This document shows positions 25,301-33,450 of a stretch of 64,000 bases of DNA, one piece after another. Each line of letters begins with the position of its first letter. The first letter of the stretch is position 1. The translations under genes and the position numbers were made by a program. Under the pieces are notes generated by a model. It made no database searches and was not told where the DNA came from. It was given only the letters and a program-made list of their open reading frames with translations. The stretch lies in IMG/VR virus record IMGVR_UViG_3300028536_000001, positions 42,513 to 106,512 of that record. One strand, 5' to 3'. This DNA comes from a virus.

Positions 25301-27119
25301 TATAGGTGTTCTGAACATTTGATCGATCTTGCATCAAAACGAACGAATCTCCTGGGTTATTTCCCATTTGTCGCAGAGAAGAAATCGCCCAATCATACCC
25401 TTGTCTTTGTTCTTTTGGTAAAGAATCAGCCTGTTTTTGGATTTCTAAGGTAATCTGGTTAAGTTCACGTCTGTTTATGTTGGTCCCTAACCAACTATCG
25501 GGACGAACACCATCAGTTTTCTCCAGAGCACGATTAATTATTTCAGAAGCAAATGGATTCAAAACCACAGATGGAGGATGGTTTTCCGTGGCAGGAAACG
25601 TCTTGAAAGCCGCTTCTTTGCTAAGACCCGAAGGGTCAACACTATAGTTTCCCGACTTATCTTTTGTATACAGTACCGCTGCCTTATCCGAATAGTTACT
25701 CCATTTATCAGCTAAATCTTGACTTCCTCCTGTTTTGATAATATCGTTCGGACTAATATCTTCTAAAGGCTTATCTATTTTCAGACCAAGAACTTGCTGT
25801 TCTGCATCCGCAAATTCTCCAGGTTTAAAATCTTCGGGACCGCCAAGTTTTCTTTCTGGCTGATCAATTGCATCGGCCAAAGCATTGCCGGTTTGCCTCG
25901 CTAACTCAGGATCATTTCCTGTATCCATCGCGACCAAGAGTTTACGTGCGCTTGCATCTGCGATATCTCTGTCCGCTTTTGATTCAAAAACTTTACTAAA
26001 GCCGAGTTTCTGATCCATTTCCTCGCGGGTGGCGTTTTCCCAATTCTGGGAAGTCAAATTCGCGGCTTGGTGTGCTCCCTCGCGCTGCCCAAACGCTTCA
26101 TTCAATTTCTGGTTTTCACCGGACGGTCTCAAGCGCTCTCGTTCATTGATCGACCCGCCTGCAAGTTCCCCGGCAGAGTGCATCGCGTGAGAAACACCTA
26201 ACAGTCCAAGTGTTCCGCCAACTCCACCTTCTACCATATATTCTGCCGCGTCATCGTAGCGACCTTCCTTGAGCAGATCAAAAACTTTAGGAACAGTCTG
26301 GACGGCTTGGTGTATCTGCTGTCCGGTAAATCCGGTGTCCATCAAGAACTGCGTACCCTTGGCTAGTTTCTGAGCTTTGACTGCATCCATTCCAAGATTA
26401 CGGAAGACAGAAGATACACCACGGGTTACTAAATTTCCACCAGTAACATCGGCTTCTTTCAGCCCAGAATCATAGAGCAAATTCTGAAGGGAACGAAATT
26501 CATTGTACTTCATTCCAGTTGCTTCAACTGCACCAGAAACAGACTGGCCTGTAGTTTTGAATGCCTTAGTAGCTGCTTCAGCGGCCTTACCAAACTGCGC
26601 AACCTTTTCAGCGGCTCCTGCTGCATCTAATCCCTCGGCACCAGCCATCAAAGTACTTTTCAGCACGTTAGCGCCAGCCGATTCCAGGAATCCAGCGGTA
26701 CCTAGAGTACCTACAGTCAAGAGCAGAGATAGAGGTGAAGTGAATCCCGACAAAACTTTCTCGGCACCGCGTTCCAGCCCACCAGCGCCGGGACGAGATT
26801 CTGGAATTCCGAATAAACTCTCCGTCAAGGGCTGATTAGCCAGCCGCCAGCTCTTGGCCAACAATCCTTCATTTGGATCAGGCTCGTTGTCCGTTTTCTG
26901 GACAGACTGACCGCCGAAGGCCGCAAACGGGTCTGATGAATCTTGTGGGGCTTGAGTAGGTTGAGGAGAGGATGGAGACTCCGAAGAAAGCGCAGTACCG
27001 CCGAAGGCCGCAAACGGGTCTGATTGAGGGGGAGGAATATTTGTAGGACTTGAATTTGCCTGAGTTGGCGAAGATATAGCCGATCCGCCATACGCCGCAA
27101 ATGGATCATCTTGTGGCAT
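22368..27119 (-). CDS. Giant internal virion / polyvalent protein
   Basis: 1583 residues. The N-terminus has three copies of a DPFAA[YF]GG motif in a Pro/Ser-rich linker. Glycine/alanine-rich hydrophobic segments follow (about 130-160 and 290-320). Near residue 607, YNHEATHTWL contains HExxH, a zincin-like motif. The C-terminal third (from about 1240) is helical and typical of large ejected phage proteins. Last gene of the virion block, beside two other likely internal proteins. Probably ejected with the DNA; enzymatic activity is inference. Confidence 0.65.
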   Translation of the reverse strand: MPQDDPFAAYGGSAISSPTQANSSPTNIPPPQSDPFAAFGGTALSSESPSSPQPTQAPQDSSDPFAAFGGQSVQKTDNEPDPNEGLLAKSWRLANQPLTESLFGIPESRPGAGGLERGAEKVLSGFTSPLSLLLTVGTLGTAGFLESAGANVLKSTLMAGAEGLDAAGAAEKVAQFGKAAEAATKAFKTTGQSVSGAVEATGMKYNEFRSLQNLLYDSGLKEADVTGGNLVTRGVSSVFRNLGMDAVKAQKLAKGTQFLMDTGFTGQQIHQAVQTVPKVFDLLKEGRYDDAAEYMVEGGVGGTLGLLGVSHAMHSAGELAGGSINERERLRPSGENQKLNEAFGQREGAHQAANLTSQNWENATREEMDQKLGFSKVFESKADRDIADASARKLLVAMDTGNDPELARQTGNALADAIDQPERKLGGPEDFKPGEFADAEQQVLGLKIDKPLEDISPNDIIKTGGSQDLADKWSNYSDKAAVLYTKDKSGNYSVDPSGLSKEAAFKTFPATENHPPSVVLNPFASEIINRALEKTDGVRPDSWLGTNINRRELNQITLEIQKQADSLPKEQRQGYDWAISSLRQMGNNPGDSFVLMQDRSNVQNTYNHEATHTWLDQNKLPDKVVNGFVNSPDPVVHKAVKFLLNLGYHPGELFEEIGTHLSEGGEDLKEYGDLSKAEIKDLAKKYFSLYNKDALKSLPSEHSNVQQALKDIGHANINQGAGRSVPQGTTRGLAPFQKSQHPGLPENLVELVHNAKLNDKQRTYVSKFINAYHDVAKGLTDKEQEIYQKLRDRDDQNWNEASTNGLIHDKIENHIHHVWGEDSDIGNRLIQQARTGMFDTNVTQARKRVWDTYAEGLLRGRQLVTDDPVAIIGHDLGSIQKAAANRQLIDFLRDHNVRGSDGRPLTVLSGEGHVVQNADGSDPSLMINPNRVRNIHIADHLIDQMRQSGELDRFLQRGDIVSTTSSIRPDNIDQFINKFENKATGQTPQYDAEGNDVLRKDIQTLKNVKNGTAPASALGDLNAKYVKSTYAWHPQDYVTPRDKSLSGWNWLAKTDDGTNVISRSDIKFHPEIADYMINRLGLEKSYLKENKGIGKITGPILKGGGAAKKVLLSFSPFHLQQEALRAVMMGVNPLKIHPIGELNARPDLKTTVENGLTIAPDRNAIQEHSAGVASHSAILSKIPVIGKALDWYQDFLFNRYIPSMKAQAAEMMFDKYQKAHPDWTRDAVGKATAEHVNNAFGGQNWRAMGRATATQDWFHLLALAPDWVESEARAAASMMRGGLGGRNFTREQAAKMAFGLWGVARVANLVNTGDMHLEAPFGFAVKDKDGKENIYSVRTLPTDVLHMASDPVGFLKGRMSPFARIAEEVATGRDNFGRKLQPGDLAVDIGRNMVPLPFQALGQIASGDTSSVGNVGQVLKASGITVTPYRTEAEKLASNIASEKSESGLPLNPEKLRRSQAISKFEDDIRAGNLTLAQLNDAKDFGPLTESEHKKILTNIKLTAGMDPQTARMVSHVSRLDMPSALQVWDAATPSEKSALAKTLIKKKNNYMAKAYKEMTPEERLSDPTFRRVRLLWQQNEQP
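26888..26904. repeat. 17-bp palindrome copy
   Basis: TGTCCGTTTTCTGGACA, perfect arms; codes VQKTD in the giant virion protein (- strand). Confidence 0.7.
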
Positions 27120-27126
27120 GTTTTAA

Positions 27127-28734
27127 TTAACCAGGAATTATAGGTTCGCCTTCACTTGTAGTTCCACCGGATTGTTGACCTTCTTGAATAATTTGTTGGG
27201 CAGTCGGTTTAGGCTGTTGTGCCTTCGCTCCGGGATTTGCTTTAATAAAGTCATCAAGTTTAGATTGAGGAATACGGCCTGTTTTACCGTTCGACAGTGT
27301 AACGACTACTTGAGGTTCATTTGGGTTTGGTGCGACACCGGCTTGAGTAGGAGGAGCAAAAATAGAAGCGGTTATGCGGCCAATATTACTGATTTGACCT
27401 AGATATTCTTTGGCTAAATCTGTTTCCCCTGCCGCAATCGCGTTCTTGGCTGCTTCGTTATACTGTTGAAGAAGTTTAGGTGCCGATTCACTGATAATCA
27501 GACGAGAAGATGGCTTAATTTTAGTTATATCTCCCGTTGTGTTTAGTTCCTGCATTGCCGAGTTAAACTGTTCGTCTTTCTTTTTACCAAGAGCCGCTTC
27601 TGAGATTTCGGCGTGCGTTTTCGCCGCATCTGCATAGGCTTTTGCTGCGTCTGCCGCTCTTAACTGGACTTGGGATTTTACATCCGCGATATCGGCAGTT
27701 AGTTTCTGTTTCGATAGGTTACGTGATATAAGTTCTTCGTTGCGCTGGGTTAGGGCCGCAAACTGAGTACCATCGATATCTTTACCTACTTTGAGGTTGT
27801 TGAAAAGTTCTGGATGATACTTGTCCATGCCGTTCTTTTTCCAATCATCCAACAAGTTCTTAGTTACTGTAAACTGTTTTTTACTGGGGTCTTCTGATTT
27901 CGGAAAAGCAGACATTATTGATTCATAGCTGACGGTACCATCTGGATGCGTAATAGGTTTTGTATCAGTAGCTACCCAGTCTAGATCGGTACTTGAACCT
28001 TTTCTATTAGCTACGAAATCAGGAACTTCTGATTCGGGAATCTCTGTGATAGGTTTAATACCCGCATTCAGATATACGTTAGCTTTTACTTTTCCAGCAT
28101 TAGCAACCTCTTGGTGGTAACCAAAATCAGATCCCCTTAGCTCTTGTTGTAGTTTCAAAGTCTGCAAATTGCTATTAGCCATTTGAGCTTTAAACATAAC
28201 TTGTTGATTCTGAAAATTCTGAACTTGCCGTCCTTCTTCGCTTTGTTCGCGTTGATTTTTCTGCGCAGTCAACTCGTTCTGATATTCCTGCTGTGCCCTC
28301 TGGACACGTTCCTGGTCCAATTGCTTGTCACGGTCAATGACCGCAGTTCCGCCCTTCATTGCAGATGCCAGACCAGATCCTGCTGTGCGGGTGTTAGCGT
28401 TATCCGCTCCTGCTGCTCCACCTACTAAGGCGGCAGCCACGATGTTCTTGAAGAACTGCCCTGGAGTGTTCTGGGATTGCGTAGCTATCGTTCGCCCGGT
28501 AGTAGGATCGACCTGGTACTGAGTGTTCTGCCCAGATAGCACTTTAAAGGCACGGCCTATCATCGAATCGTGTGCGGCGGTTGCCTGTTCTGGAGTTGGT
28601 TGCACGGGTTGAGGTTGAGCGTTCTGTTGCACCACAGGTGCTTGCTGCATCGGCTGCGGAGGAAGGGTAGCCTGTGCCTGCGGTTGATCCGGATCGGGTA
28701 GTTGGCCGTTAGGCGTTGCCATCGGATTGTCCAT
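27127..28734 (-). CDS. Internal virion protein, coiled-coil
   Basis: 535 residues. Pro/Gln-rich first 50 residues, an Ala/Gly-rich hydrophobic patch (FKNIVAAALVGGAAGAD), then long Gln-rich coiled coil (residues about 130-200) and more helices. Such proteins occupy the internal core or ejection channel in podoviruses. Assignment is from composition and position only. Confidence 0.5.
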   Translation of the reverse strand: MDNPMATPNGQLPDPDQPQAQATLPPQPMQQAPVVQQNAQPQPVQPTPEQATAAHDSMIGRAFKVLSGQNTQYQVDPTTGRTIATQSQNTPGQFFKNIVAAALVGGAAGADNANTRTAGSGLASAMKGGTAVIDRDKQLDQERVQRAQQEYQNELTAQKNQREQSEEGRQVQNFQNQQVMFKAQMANSNLQTLKLQQELRGSDFGYHQEVANAGKVKANVYLNAGIKPITEIPESEVPDFVANRKGSSTDLDWVATDTKPITHPDGTVSYESIMSAFPKSEDPSKKQFTVTKNLLDDWKKNGMDKYHPELFNNLKVGKDIDGTQFAALTQRNEELISRNLSKQKLTADIADVKSQVQLRAADAAKAYADAAKTHAEISEAALGKKKDEQFNSAMQELNTTGDITKIKPSSRLIISESAPKLLQQYNEAAKNAIAAGETDLAKEYLGQISNIGRITASIFAPPTQAGVAPNPNEPQVVVTLSNGKTGRIPQSKLDDFIKANPGAKAQQPKPTAQQIIQEGQQSGGTTSEGEPIIPG

Positions 28735-29140
28735 TTTTTACCTCCTCTATAAAGTACGAAAGTCTAGTATCGCGAGTAATTGAATCATCCTGAAGGGCGT
28801 AGCGTAAAAATTTCACTACTATATCCACGTCGTGTAAATCTTTTATACCGTAGACACCTAGAAGATTACGGATACCATCTGTAGGTTTCAAACCCGCTCT
28901 ACTCTGGCCGCGTACTTTCAGTTCCATGTCATACACAGAAGCTTTGTAGCCAGAAAGTAGCGACGGAAATACACGGCGGCCCTCGGGGTCGAGTACGTGT
29001 TTGCCGGGTTTGGCGAAGGATTTAATTAGCAGGGGAGAGCGAATCTGGTAGGCTAGGGAGCTGGGCACGTGTATATGATGTAGGGATCCTATCGAGTCAA
29101 CCAGCGCCTCGATCTTAAGTTCTTTACTTTTCATTGTCAT
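28709..29140 (-). CDS. Hypothetical virion-block protein
   Basis: 143 residues; overlaps the start of the downstream gene by 26 bases. No motif recognised. Confidence 0.55.
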   Translation of the reverse strand: MTMKSKELKIEALVDSIGSLHHIHVPSSLAYQIRSPLLIKSFAKPGKHVLDPEGRRVFPSLLSGYKASVYDMELKVRGQSRAGLKPTDGIRNLLGVYGIKDLHDVDIVVKFLRYALQDDSITRDTRLSYFIEEVKNGQSDGNA

Positions 29141-29158
29141 TTTCTATTTCTCAGAAAT

Positions 29159-29959
29159 TTATCCACCGTAGAAGCTACCGCCCCACGCTGGATTTGCGGA
29201 GGTGGCCCCGCTTTTATTAACTGCGCCGAAAGCCGAGCTTATTCCAGGTACGGTAATATTCGCTAACGTAGGAACTACGCCGCCAAGGATTCCGCCCACT
29301 ACATTCCAAGGGCTGGATGCGTTGTTCATCGTTTGAACTTGCTGAGCGGTATTTGCTGCGGTAGATCCTGCGGTATTTGCTGCGGAGGCGTAGGCTGTAG
29401 GATTCTCCAGGGAAGCAACTCCAGTCAAACCGCTGACTGCATTGTTAAAATTCTGGCGTCCAGCTTCATAACCAGCGGTCTTGATTCCGAGCAGTTGACT
29501 AGAGGTTTGTTGCGCGGCACTCTGTGCGATTCCAGCTTGAGTTTGCGCAGCGGCACTGGAAGGAAGTACTGCGTTTCCTCCCCCGACTGCGGATGCAGCC
29601 TGACCTGCGGCTTGTGCGGCATTTCTATACTGCGTGGCGGTTCCTGTAGTGGCTTGCGTGTTTAGCGCGTTGGTTTCCGAAGGAGAATATCCGTATTGGT
29701 TCACCCCACCTTGAAGAATTGGAGTCAAGGCAGAAGTAAGCGAACTGATGATATTTTGCTGACCAGAAAATGCAGTCCCAAAATCCTTCTGAAGAGTGTT
29801 CATGAAGTCTTGTTGAGATTGGGATATATCTGTTAACTGGGAACCTGCGCCCTTGCAGTAGGCTATGTTGCCTGTCCATTTTCTGGACAAGTCTTCGATC
29901 AGGATATAGCAGCCAAGACGGTCGTTCCAATTGTATACAACTTTAGTACTAATCTTCAT
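29159..29959 (-). CDS. Ala/Gln-rich internal virion-like protein
   Basis: 266 residues. From residue 90 on the sequence is dominated by Ala, Gln, Ser and Asn (AAQAAGQAASAVGGGNA), like T7-type internal or ejection proteins. The C-terminus has Gly/Pro-rich hydrophobic segments. The first 40 residues hold a palindrome copy (coding SRKWTG); a shorter start is possible. Confidence 0.5.
   Translation of the reverse strand: MKISTKVVYNWNDRLGCYILIEDLSRKWTGNIAYCKGAGSQLTDISQSQQDFMNTLQKDFGTAFSGQQNIISSLTSALTPILQGGVNQYGYSPSETNALNTQATTGTATQYRNAAQAAGQAASAVGGGNAVLPSSAAAQTQAGIAQSAAQQTSSQLLGIKTAGYEAGRQNFNNAVSGLTGVASLENPTAYASAANTAGSTAANTAQQVQTMNNASSPWNVVGGILGGVVPTLANITVPGISSAFGAVNKSGATSANPAWGGSFYGG
29873..29889. 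repeat. 17-bp palindrome copy
   Basis: TGTCCATTTTCTGGACA, perfect arms, near the start of the 29159-29959 gene. Confidence 0.7.
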
Positions 29960-30392
29960 GTTTACTCAAGTCCGACATGCGTAACCGATATATCGGCATA
30001 TCAAGTTTTTCAAATAAAGTATTCTCGGCGAATCGGTTTGTGTCCTCATTTGAGCCGAGAAAATACATTTCTCCCGTTCCCTTCATGTAGCCGATTGTCA
30101 CGCAGGCTTGTATCAATTCTTTCAGTGCAGAAGCTATTTCAACGCTGGTTGAATCGGGACGAACTGCTAAAGACTCCAGCATCATAGGCTCTATAAACAT
30201 TGGCTGCTGCACAGGCAAATAGGCCAACGGACCCTTAGTATCAAATGCGCACAAAGTAAAGCTGTCCAGGTACTGTCCTGCTTCGGGGTCGAATGCGTTA
30301 CCCTGGTTGGCAACGGACCACTTGATAAAATCAGGTACATCTTCCGCTGTCGCGGGGCGTACAAAAATTGGTTGGCGATTTCTTTTAGACAT
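29949..30392 (-). CDS. GNAT-fold-like protein
   Basis: 147 residues. FVRPATAEDVPDFIKWSV at the start and the following pattern resemble GNAT acyltransferase folds; several phages keep such proteins in the internal-protein cluster. The acetyl-CoA loop is not clear, so it may be structural only. Confidence 0.5.
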   Translation of the reverse strand: MSKRNRQPIFVRPATAEDVPDFIKWSVANQGNAFDPEAGQYLDSFTLCAFDTKGPLAYLPVQQPMFIEPMMLESLAVRPDSTSVEIASALKELIQACVTIGYMKGTGEMYFLGSNEDTNRFAENTLFEKLDMPIYRLRMSDLSKHED

Positions 30393-30667
30393 TATTTCTT
30401 TGTGGCGATAATAAGTAGGTCTTGACGAAGACCTGAGATGGCATCAGTCATCTGATCGAAACCACTTGGTATGGCTTCATTCAATTTTTCAAGTTCAGCT
30501 TGAAGGTGCGGAATATGATTTGTAGCTAAGAGCTGAACGGTAGTCTCTGTATTTTCCAGACGCTTTTTAAAGTCGAAGAATCGGCCTGATATTTTCCAGG
30601 TAAGCACGATAAGGGAAGGCCAGCCGAATAACTGGATGTGGTCAGAGACCCATACTAAAAAATTCAT
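30392..30667 (-). CDS. Small membrane protein with coiled coil
   Basis: 91 residues: one N-terminal membrane segment (LFGWPSLIVLTW), then a charged coiled coil. Shares one base with the downstream start. Holin or spanin-like role is possible. Confidence 0.5.
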   Translation of the reverse strand: MNFLVWVSDHIQLFGWPSLIVLTWKISGRFFDFKKRLENTETTVQLLATNHIPHLQAELEKLNEAIPSGFDQMTDAISGLRQDLLIIATKK

Positions 30668-30704
30668 GTGTTGACAACTTATGAGAGATGAGCAAAGTCA
30701 GGCG

Positions 30705-31049
30705 CTACGGGTTTGTACTTGTCAGCGTGCCGAGGTCTACGGGACTGGTTGCGGAGATAATCCAATACTGCGGAGAAGCCCACACCTTAAGTCCTTTGTT
30801 GTTATAGGCTTCTACTGTGTAGTAACTAGAAGCAGGAGAGAGGTTGGAATTAGCCCACAGATATTGCGTTCCGGCTACGTTTCCATTGTTATCGAGAAAA
30901 ATTTTAGTGCGGATTCCAGCAGTTATCTGTGCGTACGGAGAAACCGCGTAGGTAGAATCATGAGATAGCGTGCAGACCAGCCAACCCTGACTAAGCGGGT
31001 GACCTTCATTATCTTGGAAAATTCCGTTTGTAATCTGTGTAAGGGGCAT
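30705..31049 (-). CDS. Fibre-associated beta protein
   Basis: 114 residues beginning MPLTQITNGIFQDNEGHPL; beta-rich with QDNEGHPLSQGWLV and YYTVEAYNNKGLKVW, resembling the N-terminal beta domains of phage fibre proteins. Adjacent to fibre-like genes. Confidence 0.5.
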   Translation of the reverse strand: MPLTQITNGIFQDNEGHPLSQGWLVCTLSHDSTYAVSPYAQITAGIRTKIFLDNNGNVAGTQYLWANSNLSPASSYYTVEAYNNKGLKVWASPQYWIISATSPVDLGTLTSTNP

Positions 31050-31050
31050 A

Positions 31051-31761
31051 TTATATATTGTAAAGAGGTAATTTGTACGCTGTCCCGTTAATGCTTAGTT
31101 GAAGGAATGCTGCTGGGTTAGCGGGAAGAGTTTGTGCTCCCGCAGTTGCTGTGGTTGCTGTAGTTGCTGCGGTCAAAATAATATCGGTAACGGTCTGGTT
31201 CGCTGTAAATACATTTGCTACGTTGTCGTACGCGATGTTTGCAGTATCACTTAATTCAGTTGAGGCCAAAGTACGAAAAGTAGGTGCTGCGGGACTGCCT
31301 GTAGTCGGTCCTGCGAAAACTGTATGAACCGTTTCGTTTGCTTTGGTAACTGTAAAAGTTCCGTTAGTTGTAATCGGAGACCCAGTTACTGTAAACTCGG
31401 ATGGCATCGTAAGTGCGACTGATGTTACCGTTCCCGTTCCAACAGGTAAGTCAGCGGTGACAAGTGCTCTAAAGGTAGGAGTAACTGCTGCGCCTGTAGT
31501 CGGTCCCGCGAATATTGTGTTGGCTGACTGGGTTGCCAAGCTTAAAGCTAAAGTGCCTGAAGTTGTTATAGGTGATCCAGCAACCGTAAAGATTGATGGT
31601 GCGGTCAGGGCAACACTGGTGACTGCGGTCTGGAATGTAGCGTCTTCTCTTAGAAAATGCGTAGTTCCCGCCGAGGCACCAGGGTCAGGAACATCGCCAG
31701 ACGCGTGATTCGGTCCAGATGCACCCATTTGCGTGTTTGCATTAACTACTTTGATTGCCAT
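31051..31761 (-). CDS. Tail fibre-like protein with repeats
   Basis: 236 residues. Two copies of a repeat VTSVALT-x-P-x2-FTV-x-GSPITT-x-GT, each followed by FAGPTTG-x5-PTFR, which is common in phage tail fibres. Short C-terminal beta tail. Likely host contact. Confidence 0.7.
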   Translation of the reverse strand: MAIKVVNANTQMGASGPNHASGDVPDPGASAGTTHFLREDATFQTAVTSVALTAPSIFTVAGSPITTSGTLALSLATQSANTIFAGPTTGAAVTPTFRALVTADLPVGTGTVTSVALTMPSEFTVTGSPITTNGTFTVTKANETVHTVFAGPTTGSPAAPTFRTLASTELSDTANIAYDNVANVFTANQTVTDIILTAATTATTATAGAQTLPANPAAFLQLSINGTAYKLPLYNI

Positions 31762-31963
31762 AGATTTCTATCGCTGGTTTTGGAGAAGCGTTATCCGGTT
31801 TAACCCAAACCCATTCGTATCCTTCCCCGATAGGCTGTATTACACCAAAGTCGTCTAATTTACTATGTAAAGCATCATCAATGTATGAATCATTTATTTT
31901 TGATTCATTATACTTAGCACACAGAAGTTTTCCTCTTCCGTGATTTCTCCAGCGTAAAGCCAC
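31742..31963 (-). CDS. Small hypothetical protein
   Basis: 73 residues between two fibre-like genes, overlapping the downstream one by 20 bases. Possibly a chaperone or fibre accessory, by position. Confidence 0.5.
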   Translation of the reverse strand: MALRWRNHGRGKLLCAKYNESKINDSYIDDALHSKLDDFGVIQPIGEGYEWVWVKPDNASPKPAIEIYGNQSS

Positions 31964-32776
31964 TTAAAACACCACGCTTACTAACTGACCTGTTGGCGGT
32001 GCAACAGAAAAGTCCATTTTCCAGACACCTGAATATAGATTGAGAGTATAGTCGGCCAAAGGAGATACAAAAGATCGATTCACGTATACATCTACATACA
32101 AACTTGTTGGAGTTCCGCCTGTCAATAGAAATTGGGTAGTAGCTGAATTTGATATCGGGGTAACATTGTAGTTTTCCCGAGTTAAGAAGACAGTGTTGTC
32201 GTACACAGCAAAAACTACAGAATTTACTCCAGGAGCAACTACAAAAATAACATGCCATACTCCCGCTATATAGTTCAGCGCGTAATCAATAGTAGGAATC
32301 TGATACACACCATCTATGTAAACATCTATATAAGCCGCTTGAGGAACGCGAGTAGGAAAACTAAAAGTAGTTGCAACACCAGTTGCAGGGTTTGGAGTTA
32401 GGTAAAACATTGACCTAGCATCATTGACCGCATACACAACCCATATTGCCTGTCCGGTTAACGGAGGAGTTACAAAAGTAATTACCGTACCAGATACGGT
32501 ATAATGTATGTTGGGTTGTTGAAGAATTCCCGCTACGTATACATCTACATAAAGGGGTAGAGGTTGTAGCGGGTTTACAACTGTAAACTGCGCAGCAACT
32601 CCGTTGGCCGCAGGTGAAACCGCATAGCAGTTTCGGTTGCCTGTGGAGGATGTTACTGCTGAAGCTATAGTAAGCGATCCACCTAATGTAACAGTTCCGC
32701 CGCCAGTAAGTCCGTCTCCAGTATTGATAGTAATTCCGCTGTTTGACGAAATTGGATTGGGAAATAGCTGGGGCAT
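31964..32776 (-). CDS. Tail fibre/adhesin with three beta repeats
   Basis: 270 residues. After GDGLTGGGTVTLGGSLTI, three copies of a roughly 75-residue beta module occur, each with [LY]YVDVY[VI]-like strand, a Y/DY-x-L strand and a PP-x-G-x2-V turn. Repeats suggest a modular fibre or receptor-binding protein. Confidence 0.65.
   Translation of the reverse strand: MPQLFPNPISSNSGITINTGDGLTGGGTVTLGGSLTIASAVTSSTGNRNCYAVSPAANGVAAQFTVVNPLQPLPLYVDVYVAGILQQPNIHYTVSGTVITFVTPPLTGQAIWVVYAVNDARSMFYLTPNPATGVATTFSFPTRVPQAAYIDVYIDGVYQIPTIDYALNYIAGVWHVIFVVAPGVNSVVFAVYDNTVFLTRENYNVTPISNSATTQFLLTGGTPTSLYVDVYVNRSFVSPLADYTLNLYSGVWKMDFSVAPPTGQLVSVVF
32011..32027. repeat. 17-bp palindrome copy, degenerate
   Basis: AGTCCATTTTCCAGACA, in the three-repeat fibre gene. 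Confidence 0.5.
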
Positions 32777-33448
32777 TTAAAGTTCCATACTTACAAAAGT
32801 TATCGATACTTGAATCGGATTAGAAGTAGAAACCGGATTACTTACGACCGCGTATACATTGGTTGTAGCTGGTTCATCAGCGTTGAATCCGATTGCCATT
32901 GGTGAAGAGAACCACTGGTATTCAGATGGAATCTGAAGCAGCCAATCACCTACAATTCCATTTGGGTTTCCTAAAGCTATTGGAACCGAAACCGGACGAC
33001 CCGCATCTGCGTTGGCGGCGGCTTGGTTCGTATATAGTCTTATTCTGGCCGCCGCGTTTACTGATACGCTTATCACGCCGTAGGTTCTCGCCATGATGAG
33101 GGTAGTTTGATAAATGCCGCCAGGATTCAAGGTAGGAGTAGTAATCGATGAAGTAAAAACTCTACCTAAAGCAGAAGTAGGGGTTGTTCCTCCTCCGCCA
33201 GAAGTTCCTCCCGACGAACTACTGCTTCCCTGTACAATGGTCGTCGTGGAGGTGTTGCCTGTAGTTAAGGAACCATACGGCAGGGCGGCGCTGATAACCT
33301 GTGCTCGAAACTGAGGAACAGCGCCCTTGTTATAGAACTGTCTCAGGTTGTCTACCGGACCCAAACCTACAGGAGGAATAGGGCAGCGTAGTACTGGACT
33401 CTTTTTATCCTGATAGCTTTGTGAATCTTCTTGATTAATTAGAGGCAT
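32777..33448 (-). CDS. Tail-associated structural protein
   Basis: 223 residues from the ATG (MPLINQ) three bases after the upstream stop. A Ser/Gly linker (residues about 75-95) separates an N-terminal segment from a C-terminal beta domain. Follows the long tail protein and precedes fibres, so probably an adaptor or fibre. Confidence 0.55.
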   Translation of the reverse strand: MPLINQEDSQSYQDKKSPVLRCPIPPVGLGPVDNLRQFYNKGAVPQFRAQVISAALPYGSLTTGNTSTTTIVQGSSSSSGGTSGGGGTTPTSALGRVFTSSITTPTLNPGGIYQTTLIMARTYGVISVSVNAAARIRLYTNQAAANADAGRPVSVPIALGNPNGIVGDWLLQIPSEYQWFSSPMAIGFNADEPATTNVYAVVSNPVSTSNPIQVSITFVSMEL

Positions 33449-33450
33449 GG

